Assembly (NCBI RefSeq): GCF_003627955.1
Contig: NZ_RBWS01000013.1
Coordinates: 62,001-126,000, forward strand
Direction of reading: 5' to 3'
DNA length: 64,000 nt
Source: Sphingobacterium puteale
GTDB taxonomy: Bacteria > Bacteroidota > Bacteroidia > Sphingobacteriales > Sphingobacteriaceae
A program made the position numbers and the translations under genes. The notes under the pieces were generated by a model. The model did not search any database and was not told the DNA's origin. It worked only from the letters and a program-made list of their open reading frames with translations. Below are positions 27,601-35,356 of this stretch, piece by piece; the stretch's first letter is position 1, and every line of letters begins with the position of its first letter.

Positions 27601-27866
27601 AGAAAGCTGCTGTCCTAGATAATAATTTCATCAAGCTAAGAGAAGTTGTTATTGGATATAATCTCCCTGAATCATTTACGCAAAAATTAAAATTGAATAG
27701 TTTACGTGTTTCTCTAATAGGAAGAAATCTCTTCTACTTCTATCGTTCGATCAAAGATATCGATCCAGAAGCACCTGTTGGTAACTATTGGTACTCGCAA
27801 GGTATTGATATCGGCTCGAATGCAGCAACAAGAAGTTTTGGTTTCTCTCTTAATGCTAAATTTTAA
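24618..27866 (+). CDS. SusC/RagA-family TonB-linked outer membrane protein, paralogue 2
   Basis: This 1082-residue TonB-dependent importer has a signal peptide almost identical to that of paralogue 1 (one difference in the first 25 residues). The regulatory-like domain, the signature DEVVVTAMGIKREAK and the plug (IQIRGINSL, PLYVVDGVMIRN, MTILKGASATALYGSDAASG) are all present. The barrel is complete to the C-terminal LNAKF. After about residue 118 it diverges strongly from paralogue 1. It sits 23 nt after the ROK gene and 11 nt before susD. It is predicted to bring an oligosaccharide into the periplasm; the substrate cannot be inferred from sequence alone. Confidence 0.95.
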   Translation: MSLFYKKTAGLALCTLFSATSLYAQQSITGIVSDAKGPVSGATVSVKGTTRGTQTGANGSFTIQASQGETLRVSIVGYKAQEIVVGSTKAINIKLTEDASALDEVVVTAMGIKREAKALGYASSTISSKELTQAGTTNIGSALYGKAPGVQINSAPGGASSAVNIQIRGINSLSNNRQPLYVVDGVMIRNDQQAGSKGLNNTGGITDPGGQAIWSDNRIRGNGMLDLNPNDIESMTILKGASATALYGSDAASGVIVITTKKGVKGKGLGIDFNYTGSIETAAFLPRLQYEYGPGYDAATNLQSGATEEGWMTNPLFPGDRLLNYNAWGQFGPKYDGQDVRWWDGSLRKYSANKGNYGDIFDTGHNSNFNLSISNQTEKINYRLSASNMDYKAIVPGSKMNKSTFNLNSSIKLADRLDLDVVASYISTITKNRPGLMGDVLGSYAGFFSGAEDVEKMKNQLYQTSDGYRYNPFGSNRPGAFPVNYRAVNLLNYFWQQKRNSYEEKENRFLGSATLNWGILDKLKFRGRLGTDFTGLNIENKEHNEYAVQYNETNSTGKFEVSKGIYKIIYGDALLTYADKLSDDFDFSLSGGFQSRMENYDDQMSRTEGGLVSANWFSLNNTFGQAVTTHVRKELIKYAYFGLLNLSYKNYLFLEGTGRKEYSSTLPAKNNPYHYGSVNTSFVFSDAFKLPDFFSYGKLRASYGIVGNDAPIYASNLAFKQTSLITVNGPVPSLATNSAYGNEDLKPEKKTEKEIGLDLKFLKNRLGLDVSYYSNFIDDQIMPLTTAHSTGASTQFLNVGKISNRGWEISLSGTPIQKENFRWNARLNFSNNKSKLDALISGVPKLIFYDADQSSIRMEARPGETLGNIYVFPRATNENGEFLISDEGNYVIDKSTYVKAGNIMPKAIGGLSNTFNYKNFSLDFTADYRFGGQMISTPHKYAYGAGRLESTLEYRESGITLDGVNQNTGAKNDVHLSGAEYYINNFYWGNNAWNEKAAVLDNNFIKLREVVIGYNLPESFTQKLKLNSLRVSLIGRNLFYFYRSIKDIDPEAPVGNYWYSQGIDIGSNAATRSFGFSLNAKF

Positions 27867-27877
27867 CACTTAAAGCA

Positions 27878-29464
27878 ATGAAAAAATTTAATAAAATACT
27901 ATTATTTGGAAGTATTCTTTTAACATTGGGAAGCTTTCAATCTTGTAAAACTGAATTAGAGGATCGCTATACGGATCCAGAACAGACAACTTTACCCAAT
28001 ATACCAGCATTTTTTTCACAAATACTGAATAATTCTCGTTTAAGATCGGAATATTGGCATTACCGTACCTTTATATTGATGCATCAAGCAAGATATACGC
28101 AGACTGCATATTTCGCAAATGAAAACACAATGTATCAACAAAGTGATTCTTATATTAATGACTATTGGAAAGATTTTTATTCACCTGGCATAATCGGCGT
28201 TTATAGATCAATGGAGAGATCTTATAACAACTTATCTACTGAAGAAAAGGTAAGCCGGGATCTATATATGAATGCTGCCAAAGTCATTTTATACGATCAA
28301 GCCTCGAAATTAGTCGATAACTTTGGCGACATACCTTTTTCAGAAGCTGGGAGTCTTCCTTTAACAGATGTGATCAAGCTGGGAAAATTTGATGATCAAA
28401 AGGAGTTGTATACTATATTTATCGATGGGCTAAAAGAAATCAATACTTTTTTTAAAACAGCAAATAGTACGTCCGAATTTAACAGAGCAGACATATTAAA
28501 CTCTGGAGATTTAGAAAAATGGCGCAAATATACTAATTCTTTACGTTTACGCTTGTTGATGAGAATCTCTAATGTCGATGAAAATAAAGCTAAGACTGAG
28601 ATTATGGACATGTTAAGCAACCCAACAGAATATCCTCTAGTTGATGGTAAAAACACTGGCGATTATAGTGTAGGTTCAGAAGATATTCTATTGAAACCTT
28701 TAACTACCTATACCTCAAGTTTACTAGATGCCGTAAGAGAACTTCCAAGTTATTATGCTCCTGATTATATGCTAAATACAGTTTTAAAAACTGCAAATGA
28801 CCCTCGGACTGCTGTGCTATTCGACAAGTTTGGAGAGACAGTAGGTGAAAAATTTATTCCCAATAAGGAATACCAAGCAATGCCAATTACATTCACCGCT
28901 GCTCAAGCAGATGCACAATTCATGAAGTACTCAGTTGTTGATTCTGCAACTGCTTGGATCAATAATAAACTACCTGGCGTGTTGATGACTGCCGCTGAAA
29001 CAAACTTAATTAAAGCAGAAGCCCAAGAAAGATGGGGTACTGATGCTGCGGCAAAAACAGCATATGAAACAGCAGTAAAGCAGTCTGTTAACTTTTATTA
29101 TTATCTGAATGCAAGCTCTTCAAATAACGCAAAAGCAACTAAACCAAGTAATGATGTAATCGATAAATTTGTTACTGAATCAAATATTGCCTTCAGTGGT
29201 GATAAAAACGCAAAATTAAAGCTTATAGGAACACAAAAATGGTTACATTTTGGTTGGTTACAGGGCGAACAAGCATGGTCTGAATACCGAAGAACGGGGT
29301 ATCCAACTTTGCCAGCATTTCCAACTTCCAGCTTAAATGGATTTCAACGTCCTCCTGTGCGATTGACATATCCTTCATCCGAGATTACTAACAATAGTGA
29401 AAACTATCAGGCTGTACGATCAAAAGATACACGTGATACTAAAATTTTCTGGGACGTCAATTAA
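27878..29464 (+). CDS. SusD/RagB-type outer membrane lipoprotein (SusD-like_2), paralogue 2
   Basis: This 528-residue lipoprotein (lipobox ending at Cys23, SFQSC) has SusD-like_2 features: ILYDQASKLVDNFGDIPFSEAG, WRKYTNSLRLRLLMRIS, and the C-terminal IGTQKWLHFGWLQGEQAWSEYRRTGYP. It has the usual length for the family and is about 100 residues shorter than its counterpart in operon 1. It ends operon 2 and is followed by a terminator that lies just before the fucosidase gene. Confidence 0.93.
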   Translation: MKKFNKILLFGSILLTLGSFQSCKTELEDRYTDPEQTTLPNIPAFFSQILNNSRLRSEYWHYRTFILMHQARYTQTAYFANENTMYQQSDSYINDYWKDFYSPGIIGVYRSMERSYNNLSTEEKVSRDLYMNAAKVILYDQASKLVDNFGDIPFSEAGSLPLTDVIKLGKFDDQKELYTIFIDGLKEINTFFKTANSTSEFNRADILNSGDLEKWRKYTNSLRLRLLMRISNVDENKAKTEIMDMLSNPTEYPLVDGKNTGDYSVGSEDILLKPLTTYTSSLLDAVRELPSYYAPDYMLNTVLKTANDPRTAVLFDKFGETVGEKFIPNKEYQAMPITFTAAQADAQFMKYSVVDSATAWINNKLPGVLMTAAETNLIKAEAQERWGTDAAAKTAYETAVKQSVNFYYYLNASSSNNAKATKPSNDVIDKFVTESNIAFSGDKNAKLKLIGTQKWLHFGWLQGEQAWSEYRRTGYPTLPAFPTSSLNGFQRPPVRLTYPSSEITNNSENYQAVRSKDTRDTKIFWDVN

Positions 29465-29483
29465 TCGACACTACATCTCCTAC

Positions 29484-29516
29484 AGAAAGCCACCTTCAAG
29501 TGGCTTTCTTTTTATC
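29484..29516 (+). terminator. Terminator of ROK-SusCD operon 2
   Basis: Stem AGAAAGCCAC (29484-29493), loop CTTCAA, GTGGCTTTCT (29500-29509) followed by TTTTATC. It ends 20-25 nt before the fucosidase start, so any fucosidase transcription from operon 2 would need read-through. Confidence 0.88.
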
Positions 29517-29535
29517 ATTTTCATTATATTTATAC

Positions 29536-30972
29536 ATGCAAAAACTGACAACCCTTATATCAACCGCACTGCTAACGACAAGCACAACTTTAGCCTTTGG
29601 TCAAGCACACAATGTGTCGGGTGGCTACCAAAAACCTACCGACCCACAGGTGATCGAAAACCTCGAACAATGGCAGGATATGAAATTTGGTCTTTTCATG
29701 CACTGGGGTACCTATAGTCAATGGGGTATCGTGGAAAGCTGGAGCTTATGTCCCGAAGATGAAGGATGGACACAGCGTAAACCAGAGCACGGCGCAACCT
29801 ATAACGAATACGTAAAGAACTACGAAAATCTACAGACAACATTCAATCCTACGGATTTCAACCCACAAAAATGGGCCGACGCCGCAAAAGCAGCCGGCAT
29901 GAAATATGTCGTCTTTACGACCAAGCATCACGATGGATTCGCCATGTTCGATACCAAGGAATCGGATTACAAAATTACTTCCAGCAAAACCCCTTTCTCT
30001 TCAAACCCAAAAGCTAACGTCACCAAAGAAATATTCAATACCTTTCGCAATGACGGATTTAAAATTGGCGCCTATTTCTCCAAACCGGATTGGCATACGG
30101 ATTTTTACTGGTGGAATTATTTCCCACCAAAAGATCGCAATGTAAACTACGATCCCAAAAAACATCCTGAGCGTTGGGAAAAGTTCAAAAACTATACCTA
30201 CAACCAGATCAACGAGCTCACTTCCGAATATGGAAAGGTCGATATCTTATGGTTAGACGGTGGTTGGGTACGTCCATTCAAAACGATCGATCAGTCCGTC
30301 GACTGGCAAAAAACCATTAAAGTTGAACAAGATATTGACATGGACCGTATCGGCGGAATGGCCCGAAAAAATCAACCGGGAATTATTGTTGTCGACCGCA
30401 CCGTTCCCGGAAACTGGGAAAATTATGTAACACCAGAACAGGCTATACCCGAACATCCACTGGATATCCCCTGGGAAAGCTGCATTACCATGGGCGATTC
30501 TTTTAGCTACGTTCCCAATGATAACTACAAACCAACAAAGAAGATCGTTGAGACTCTCGTCAAGATCATCTCTCGTGGCGGAAACTATCTGCTTAACATC
30601 GCTCCCGGTCCCAAAGGTGATTATGATCAGGCCGCATATGACCGCTTAAACGAATTGGCCGGCTGGATGAAGATCAACCAAAATGCCGTTTATGCCACGC
30701 GTACCATCGCCCCTTACCATCAAGGTGATTACTATTACACCAGAAGTAAGGACAGTAAAATCGTCAATGTATTTCACCTTTCGGAAGGTGACACTTATCA
30801 GCAACCGAATGAATATGTCTTTCAGGTGCCAGACAATTTTAAAGTGAAAAAAATAGCAATTTTGGGCCATAAAGGTCGCTTGGACTGGTCGCAACGTGAC
30901 AATCAGATCACCCTGAGAAGTCCGGGCACAAGATTCAATTATGCTACCGCGATTCAATTGCAAAGCAAGTAA
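29536..30972 (+). CDS. GH29 alpha-L-fucosidase, secreted
   Basis: GH29 enzymes remove alpha-L-fucose by a retaining mechanism. From the ATG at 29536 the protein has 478 residues with a signal peptide ending near LAFGQA. An ATG at 29500 is also in frame but lies inside the upstream terminator and spoils the signal peptide. Motifs: FGLFMHWGTYSQWG (51-64), TTKHHDGFAMFD (128-139), GAYFSKPDWH (178-187) and the nucleophile region VDILWLDGGW with Asp241. The C-terminal GGNYLLNIAPGPKGD and a beta-sandwich tail complete the fold. No own promoter is visible in the short upstream gap. It fits processing of fucosylated glycans taken up by the neighbouring SusCD systems. Confidence 0.93.
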   Translation: MQKLTTLISTALLTTSTTLAFGQAHNVSGGYQKPTDPQVIENLEQWQDMKFGLFMHWGTYSQWGIVESWSLCPEDEGWTQRKPEHGATYNEYVKNYENLQTTFNPTDFNPQKWADAAKAAGMKYVVFTTKHHDGFAMFDTKESDYKITSSKTPFSSNPKANVTKEIFNTFRNDGFKIGAYFSKPDWHTDFYWWNYFPPKDRNVNYDPKKHPERWEKFKNYTYNQINELTSEYGKVDILWLDGGWVRPFKTIDQSVDWQKTIKVEQDIDMDRIGGMARKNQPGIIVVDRTVPGNWENYVTPEQAIPEHPLDIPWESCITMGDSFSYVPNDNYKPTKKIVETLVKIISRGGNYLLNIAPGPKGDYDQAAYDRLNELAGWMKINQNAVYATRTIAPYHQGDYYYTRSKDSKIVNVFHLSEGDTYQQPNEYVFQVPDNFKVKKIAILGHKGRLDWSQRDNQITLRSPGTRFNYATAIQLQSK

Positions 30973-30973
30973 C

Positions 30974-31009
30974 AAAAAAGCAGCTGGATTACATCCAGCT
31001 GTTTTTTTG
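30974..31009 (+). terminator. Fucosidase terminator
   Basis: Stem CAGCTGGA (30981-30988), loop TTACA, TCCAGCTG (30994-31001), flanked by A-run and T7. A weaker 7-bp inverted repeat TTTACTG / CAGTAAA follows at 31044-31065. Confidence 0.88.
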
Positions 31010-31165
31010 TTATCCGACTTCAGGTGGTTTCAGAGGCTTTCATTTTACTGCTGAAAACCAGTAAATACAAATCCCCCGATTTCTACCCTTAATCATTATC
31101 CGAATAACTAAATATACTATCTATAAAAAACGCCACTTGTGAACTTGGCAGCAAATAGTAACCGA

Positions 31166-32200
31166 ATGAAAAATATAACCCCATTTTTAGCCCTCCTATT
31201 CTTAGCATTTTATTCATGTAAAACCTACAAGCCACAGATAGTTTCTTCTGGGCAGATCTTTCAAGAAGGCCAGGCTGCTTTCAAACAATGCCATGCTTCG
31301 ACCATACAATCCTTCGGCAAAGACAGCCTCTTGGCTTGCTGGTTTGGTGGCACGCAAGAATCCAATCCTGATGTGGTGATATGGAGTTCTCATTATACAA
31401 ATGGAAAATGGCAAACACCAGTCCAAATCGCAGATGGGATTCTTGCAGAAAAGCGTTATCCGACCTGGAACCCTGTACTCTATCAACACCCAAAGAACGA
31501 CACCCTATATTTATTCTATAAAATTGGTCCTAATCCACGCGAATGGAAAGGCTATGTCAAATACTCCCTCGATAAAGGTTACCACTGGTCTGCAGCACAG
31601 GCATTACCCGATGGTATTTTGGGTCCGATCAAAAATAAACCATTTACATTGTCCAACGGTGACATACTATCTCCTTCCAGCACAGAGTCTAAAGAAGAAA
31701 TATGGAAGGCGCATATAGAAATCAGTCGGGATCAGGGTAAAACCTGGTCCATCAGCAACATACGCCCCGATACGAGCATTCAAGTCATCCAGCCAAGCAT
31801 TGTCCAACATTCGGATGGACGCATTCAGGTGCTCTGCCGAAGTAAAGAAAACAAGGTTATGGCAGCTTTTTCGACGGATAAGGGTGTTACTTGGGGATCC
31901 TGGCAGGCAACAAACTTGCTCAATCCGAATTCGGCAACTGATGCCATTCGATTAAAAAATGGCTTGTTTATGATCGTTTACAACCCCGCTATAGCTGGGA
32001 AGGATTGGTGGGAAGGGCGTACAAAGCTTCATGTAGCAATTTCAAAAGACGGTCTTCAATGGAAAGATGCTCTTATACTTGAAGACGGAGTCAAGGGGGA
32101 CGAGTATTCTTACCCCACAATTATTCAAGATACCAGTGGTTTAATACATATCACGTATACATGGAATAGAAAGAGTATTAAGCATGTTGTGCTCAAATAA
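31166..32200 (+). CDS. Sialidase-like (BNR/Asp-box) lipoprotein, COG4692 type
   Basis: From the ATG at 31166 the product has 344 residues with a lipobox ending at Cys18 (LAFYSC). The longer frame begins with a GTG at 31139 and is less likely. Three Asp-box-like repeats (SLDKGYHW, SRDQGKTW, STDKGVTW) and the opening HASTIQSFGKDSLLACWFGGTQESNPDVVIW place it in the BNR_2 sialidase-like family of six-bladed propellers. The FRIP/YRIP motif of classical GH33 sialidases is absent, so true sialidase activity is uncertain; related proteins may act on other sugars. It lies between GH29 and GH3 genes. Confidence 0.8.
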   Translation: MKNITPFLALLFLAFYSCKTYKPQIVSSGQIFQEGQAAFKQCHASTIQSFGKDSLLACWFGGTQESNPDVVIWSSHYTNGKWQTPVQIADGILAEKRYPTWNPVLYQHPKNDTLYLFYKIGPNPREWKGYVKYSLDKGYHWSAAQALPDGILGPIKNKPFTLSNGDILSPSSTESKEEIWKAHIEISRDQGKTWSISNIRPDTSIQVIQPSIVQHSDGRIQVLCRSKENKVMAAFSTDKGVTWGSWQATNLLNPNSATDAIRLKNGLFMIVYNPAIAGKDWWEGRTKLHVAISKDGLQWKDALILEDGVKGDEYSYPTIIQDTSGLIHITYTWNRKSIKHVVLK

Positions 32201-32256
32201 GTAGGATAGTTGTAGCAAAAATGGCAGTAACTTCGTAATATTCTAAAAACCGAGTT

Positions 32257-32667
32257 ATGAGATCAATATCAAAATTATTAACATGCTTAGCATGCTTCGT
32301 ATGCGCAGGTTGCTCAAAGGAAACTTCTAATCAAAACCGGTATCTCGAAGGAAGTTATTCGGGGAAATTTATAGTCAACTATAAAAATCAGGACCAAACC
32401 TTCACTGGAGACGTAACCGTCCGATTTAAAGCAGACAGTTTCTTTTGTACAGCAAACAAAAACCGATTTCCTGCCGGTGGTTCAGGAACGTACAAAATTG
32501 TTGGAGACCAAATTATTTTTAAAGACAAAAATATTTGGACTGCAGATTTCGACTGGGCATTGATATTGAACTATGACTACACGTATTCTTTCGATGGAAA
32601 AGATCTTAATTTGTCAAAAGCTCCTTATCAAAACAATAGCTATATCTATAAATTAACGAAGGATTAA
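32257..32667 (+). CDS. Small lipoprotein of unknown function
   Basis: This 136-residue protein has a lipoprotein signal (lipobox ending at Cys19, CAGCSK). The rest is predicted mostly beta: YLEGSYSGKFIVNY, TFTGDVTVRFKADSFFC, GSGTYKIVGDQIIFKD, YTYSFDGKDLNLSK. This resembles small lipocalin-like or immunoglobulin-like Bacteroidota lipoproteins, but I do not recognise a named family. It is 56 nt after the sialidase-like gene and probably co-transcribed. Its last codons lie in a 16-bp inverted repeat shared with the convergent GH3 gene, and the two stop codons abut. Confidence 0.75.
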   Translation: MRSISKLLTCLACFVCAGCSKETSNQNRYLEGSYSGKFIVNYKNQDQTFTGDVTVRFKADSFFCTANKNRFPAGGSGTYKIVGDQIIFKDKNIWTADFDWALILNYDYTYSFDGKDLNLSKAPYQNNSYIYKLTKD

Positions 32668-32687
32668 TTAATAATCCTTCGTTAATT
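32651..32687. terminator. Convergent inverted repeat spanning both gene ends
   Basis: AATTAACGAAGGATTA (32651-32666), spacer ATTAA, TAATCCTTCGTTAATT (32672-32687), a perfect 16-bp repeat. It can form a hairpin in both transcripts. No separate T-run is present, so termination would rely on the A/T-rich stem ends or on RNA duplex formation. Confidence 0.65.
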
Positions 32688-35031
32688 CCATTTCTCCCTT
32701 AAGTCGAATATCATCCGATGAAGTGCCTACCAATAGCTTAAACTTTCCCTTTTCAGTCTTCCACTCCTGGTTCGCATTCCAAAGTTTAAGATCCTCTTTG
32801 GTCAATTGAAAAGAATAACTTTCCTTCTTCCCTGCCGCAATATTTTTACGCGCAAACTGTTTCAATTGCATAATGGGGGTTACCACAGAACTGACTTCAT
32901 CGACAACATATAACTGTGCTACTTCATCGCCCGTTACAGAACCGTTGTTTTCGACATCAAAGGAAACCGTACACACAAAATCAGCTGCACCTTCCGTCAA
33001 TGCGACCTGTAGGTTGCTATACTCAAATTTACTGTAACTTAACCCATACCCAAAAGCATACAAAGGTTTAGCTGACATTTCAACATAATCGTGGTGTTTG
33101 GGTTTTGCATGATTATAGTGTACAGGAAGTTGGCCTACAGCGCGCGGCACAGAAATCGGTAGCCTTCCAGCGGGATTATAATCACCAAATAACACATCTG
33201 CAATAGCCAATCCACCTTCCTGTCCAGGATACCAAGCATTGACGATCGCAGGAACATGTTCCGAAGCCCAATTAAGATTTAAAGGTCTTCCCATGATCGT
33301 AACCAGGACTAGAGGTTTTCCTGTTGCCCGGATCGCTTTCATCAGTTTTAATTGATCGCCCATCATATCCAACGAAACGCGATCAAATCCTTCACCACTT
33401 TCCATATCACTGACAGTATTGGGATCTACATTCGCTGCTCCCGTAGCCTGATAGGAAGTTTTAAAATCCCGTGCACTCGAACCTCCGAGAACCAAAATCA
33501 CCACATCTGCTTGCTCAGCAGCTGCTACCGCAGCTGAAATATTAGAATTTGCTGTATCACGGATGGCGCAACCTTTGACATAATCAACTTGCGTTCCTTT
33601 TCCCAGAGCCGAGCGAATACCGGTCAATACAGTCTGAACCTTGCCTTCGGCCTGTGGCGCAGTATAATCACCCAATTGATTATAGCCATTGTCAGCATTT
33701 GGTCCGATCACCGCAATCCGTTTCAACGATTTACTTAATGGCAGGATATTTTGTTCGTTCTTTAACAAGATGATGGATTCGCGTGCAACCTGTCTTGCAA
33801 CAGATCTATTCTGTGCTGTGGCAACTTTCTGAGCAACAAGCTTCTCCTCCACATAAGGACGGTCAAATAGACCAAGTTTAAACTTCATGCGTAGCACCCG
33901 CGCCACTGCTGTATCCAATACTGCCGGCTCGACCAGCCCTTGTTGCACCGCTTGTAACAGATTCGGGCCATATCCCGATCCGCTCAAGTCCACATCCAAT
34001 CCGGCATGTATACTTTGTGAAGCGGCTTCTGCTGCAGTCGCCGCTGTCGCATGCCCACCGTTGAGACCAGAAATACTTAATAGATCTGACACCACAAATC
34101 CCTTGAACCCCCAATCTTTACGTAAAATATCTTTTAACAGCCAGGGGTTTGCGGAGCAAGGAATACCGTCAATACTATTATAAGCCGTCATAACCGACCC
34201 CGCACCGGATTTAACTGCACGCTCGAATGGCGGTAGAAAATACTGTCTCAGGCTTCGTTCACCAAAAGATACAGACTCACCATTATGTCCGCCATCGGGT
34301 GCCGCGTAAGCGACAAAGTGTTTCAACGTACCAATAATTTTATCCTGTTGCCCAAGCTTTTCACCCTGAAAACCACGGATCATGGCACTTCCCATCTGTC
34401 CGATGAGGTAAGGGTCTTCGCCATAGGTTTCCTCCGTGCGGGACCAGCGGGGGTCCCGGGCCAAGTCCAATACAGGACCATAGCCATTTTTTCCACCTAC
34501 GGCGTAGGTTTCCTGTGCTATTGTCGACGCCATACGCTGAATTAAATCCGGGTTCCAGGTACTCGCCTGTCCTATTGCCGTCGGGAATACCGTAGCACCA
34601 ATGGCCATGTGTCCATGCGGAGCTTCTTCAGATAGTAACAATGGAATACCCAAGCGGGTGCTATCCAACATATATCGCTGGATGGCATTGGTCGCCCGTG
34701 CGGCTTCTGTGGGAGTAAGGCCATTGACTAAGGTTTTTTGTGTCCAGGGATCAGCGCGCAACGTGGCCCACAACAAGCCGATATGCTGCTCCTTGACCGC
34801 TTTCCGCAACTTATCGCTAACCCCAACTTGCTTTCCCTGTTTCTCATACATATCCCATCCAAGCAATTTACTCAGCTGTCCAACTTTCTCTTCAACAGTC
34901 ATTCGCCCCAACAGATCACTGACCCTTCTTTCGGTGGGCAATGTGCTATTTTTATATGGAAATTGCTGGGCTTGAATTTTTGGCGAGAGCAATGTTGTCA
35001 TTGCAGTAAAAAGTAATATGCGGACTTTCAT
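32668..35031 (-). CDS. GH3 beta-glycosidase (BglX-like), periplasmic
   Basis: This 787-residue protein has a signal peptide ending near KIQAQQ and the three-part GH3 layout. The N-terminal barrel has MTVEEKVGQLSKL, GPVLDLARDPRWSRTEETYGEDPYL, KHFVAYAAPDGGHNGE and the nucleophile region GFKGFVVSDLLSI (Asp near 314; most relatives have SDW where this has SDL). The alpha/beta sandwich has ESIILLKNEQNILPLS and IAVIGPNAD, and a C-terminal fibronectin-like domain follows. Likely beta-glucosidase, or a beta-xylosidase or beta-galactosidase relative; specificity is not readable. A LacI-type operator overlaps its promoter. Confidence 0.92.
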   Translation of the reverse strand: MKVRILLFTAMTTLLSPKIQAQQFPYKNSTLPTERRVSDLLGRMTVEEKVGQLSKLLGWDMYEKQGKQVGVSDKLRKAVKEQHIGLLWATLRADPWTQKTLVNGLTPTEAARATNAIQRYMLDSTRLGIPLLLSEEAPHGHMAIGATVFPTAIGQASTWNPDLIQRMASTIAQETYAVGGKNGYGPVLDLARDPRWSRTEETYGEDPYLIGQMGSAMIRGFQGEKLGQQDKIIGTLKHFVAYAAPDGGHNGESVSFGERSLRQYFLPPFERAVKSGAGSVMTAYNSIDGIPCSANPWLLKDILRKDWGFKGFVVSDLLSISGLNGGHATAATAAEAASQSIHAGLDVDLSGSGYGPNLLQAVQQGLVEPAVLDTAVARVLRMKFKLGLFDRPYVEEKLVAQKVATAQNRSVARQVARESIILLKNEQNILPLSKSLKRIAVIGPNADNGYNQLGDYTAPQAEGKVQTVLTGIRSALGKGTQVDYVKGCAIRDTANSNISAAVAAAEQADVVILVLGGSSARDFKTSYQATGAANVDPNTVSDMESGEGFDRVSLDMMGDQLKLMKAIRATGKPLVLVTIMGRPLNLNWASEHVPAIVNAWYPGQEGGLAIADVLFGDYNPAGRLPISVPRAVGQLPVHYNHAKPKHHDYVEMSAKPLYAFGYGLSYSKFEYSNLQVALTEGAADFVCTVSFDVENNGSVTGDEVAQLYVVDEVSSVVTPIMQLKQFARKNIAAGKKESYSFQLTKEDLKLWNANQEWKTEKGKFKLLVGTSSDDIRLKGEMELTKDY

Positions 35032-35075
35032 AAGTAGATTATTATTTTTCTATTTTCTATTCTTATACGGAAACC

Positions 35076-35104
35076 TAAATTTATGTATCACACGATTTAT
35101 GCAA
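35076..35104 (-). promoter_or_regulatory. Predicted GH3 promoter
   Basis: On the minus strand: TTG (35102-35104), 18 nt, TAAATTTA (35076-35083). The -33 box lies within the LacI-type palindrome at 35100-35113. Confidence 0.5.
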
Positions 35105-35113
35105 CCGGTTTCA
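35100..35113. promoter_or_regulatory. LacI-type operator candidate upstream of GH3
   Basis: TGCAACCGGTTTCA is a 14-bp palindrome with six of seven pairs complementary and the central CG typical of LacI/GalR operators. It overlaps the predicted -33 box. No LacI gene is adjacent; the one in this window is 27 kb away. Confidence 0.5.
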
Positions 35114-35292
35114 AAACACTAAATTAACGATTTAGCAGAAATAAACAAGTTAATATTTTTGTTTCCTTAGTCCTCTCGATAATCAATTTGGCAACGAATG
35201 TTCTCGTTTACATAGCTGATCGAAAAAATGTGATCTGTGATCCCTGATACTGAAAATTAGCAATAAATATCAAATGTATTGATAAAAAAGTG

Positions 35293-35316
35293 AGAAAGAC
35301 GGCAAGCCGTCTTTCT
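35293..35316 (-). terminator. Terminator of the sigma/FecR-SusCD-phosphatase gene cluster
   Basis: Stem AGAAAGACGG (35293-35302), loop CAAG, CCGTCTTTCT (35307-35316). On the minus strand it is followed by CACTTTTTTATC. It lies 40 nt after the glycerophosphodiesterase stop codon. Confidence 0.85.
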
Positions 35317-35356
35317 AGTGAATGTTATAGGAAATATACTACGTAATAAAAACATA

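Noticed and set aside
29500..29535. Upstream ATG for the fucosidase
   Set aside because: It lies in the T-run of the preceding terminator and would bury the signal peptide.
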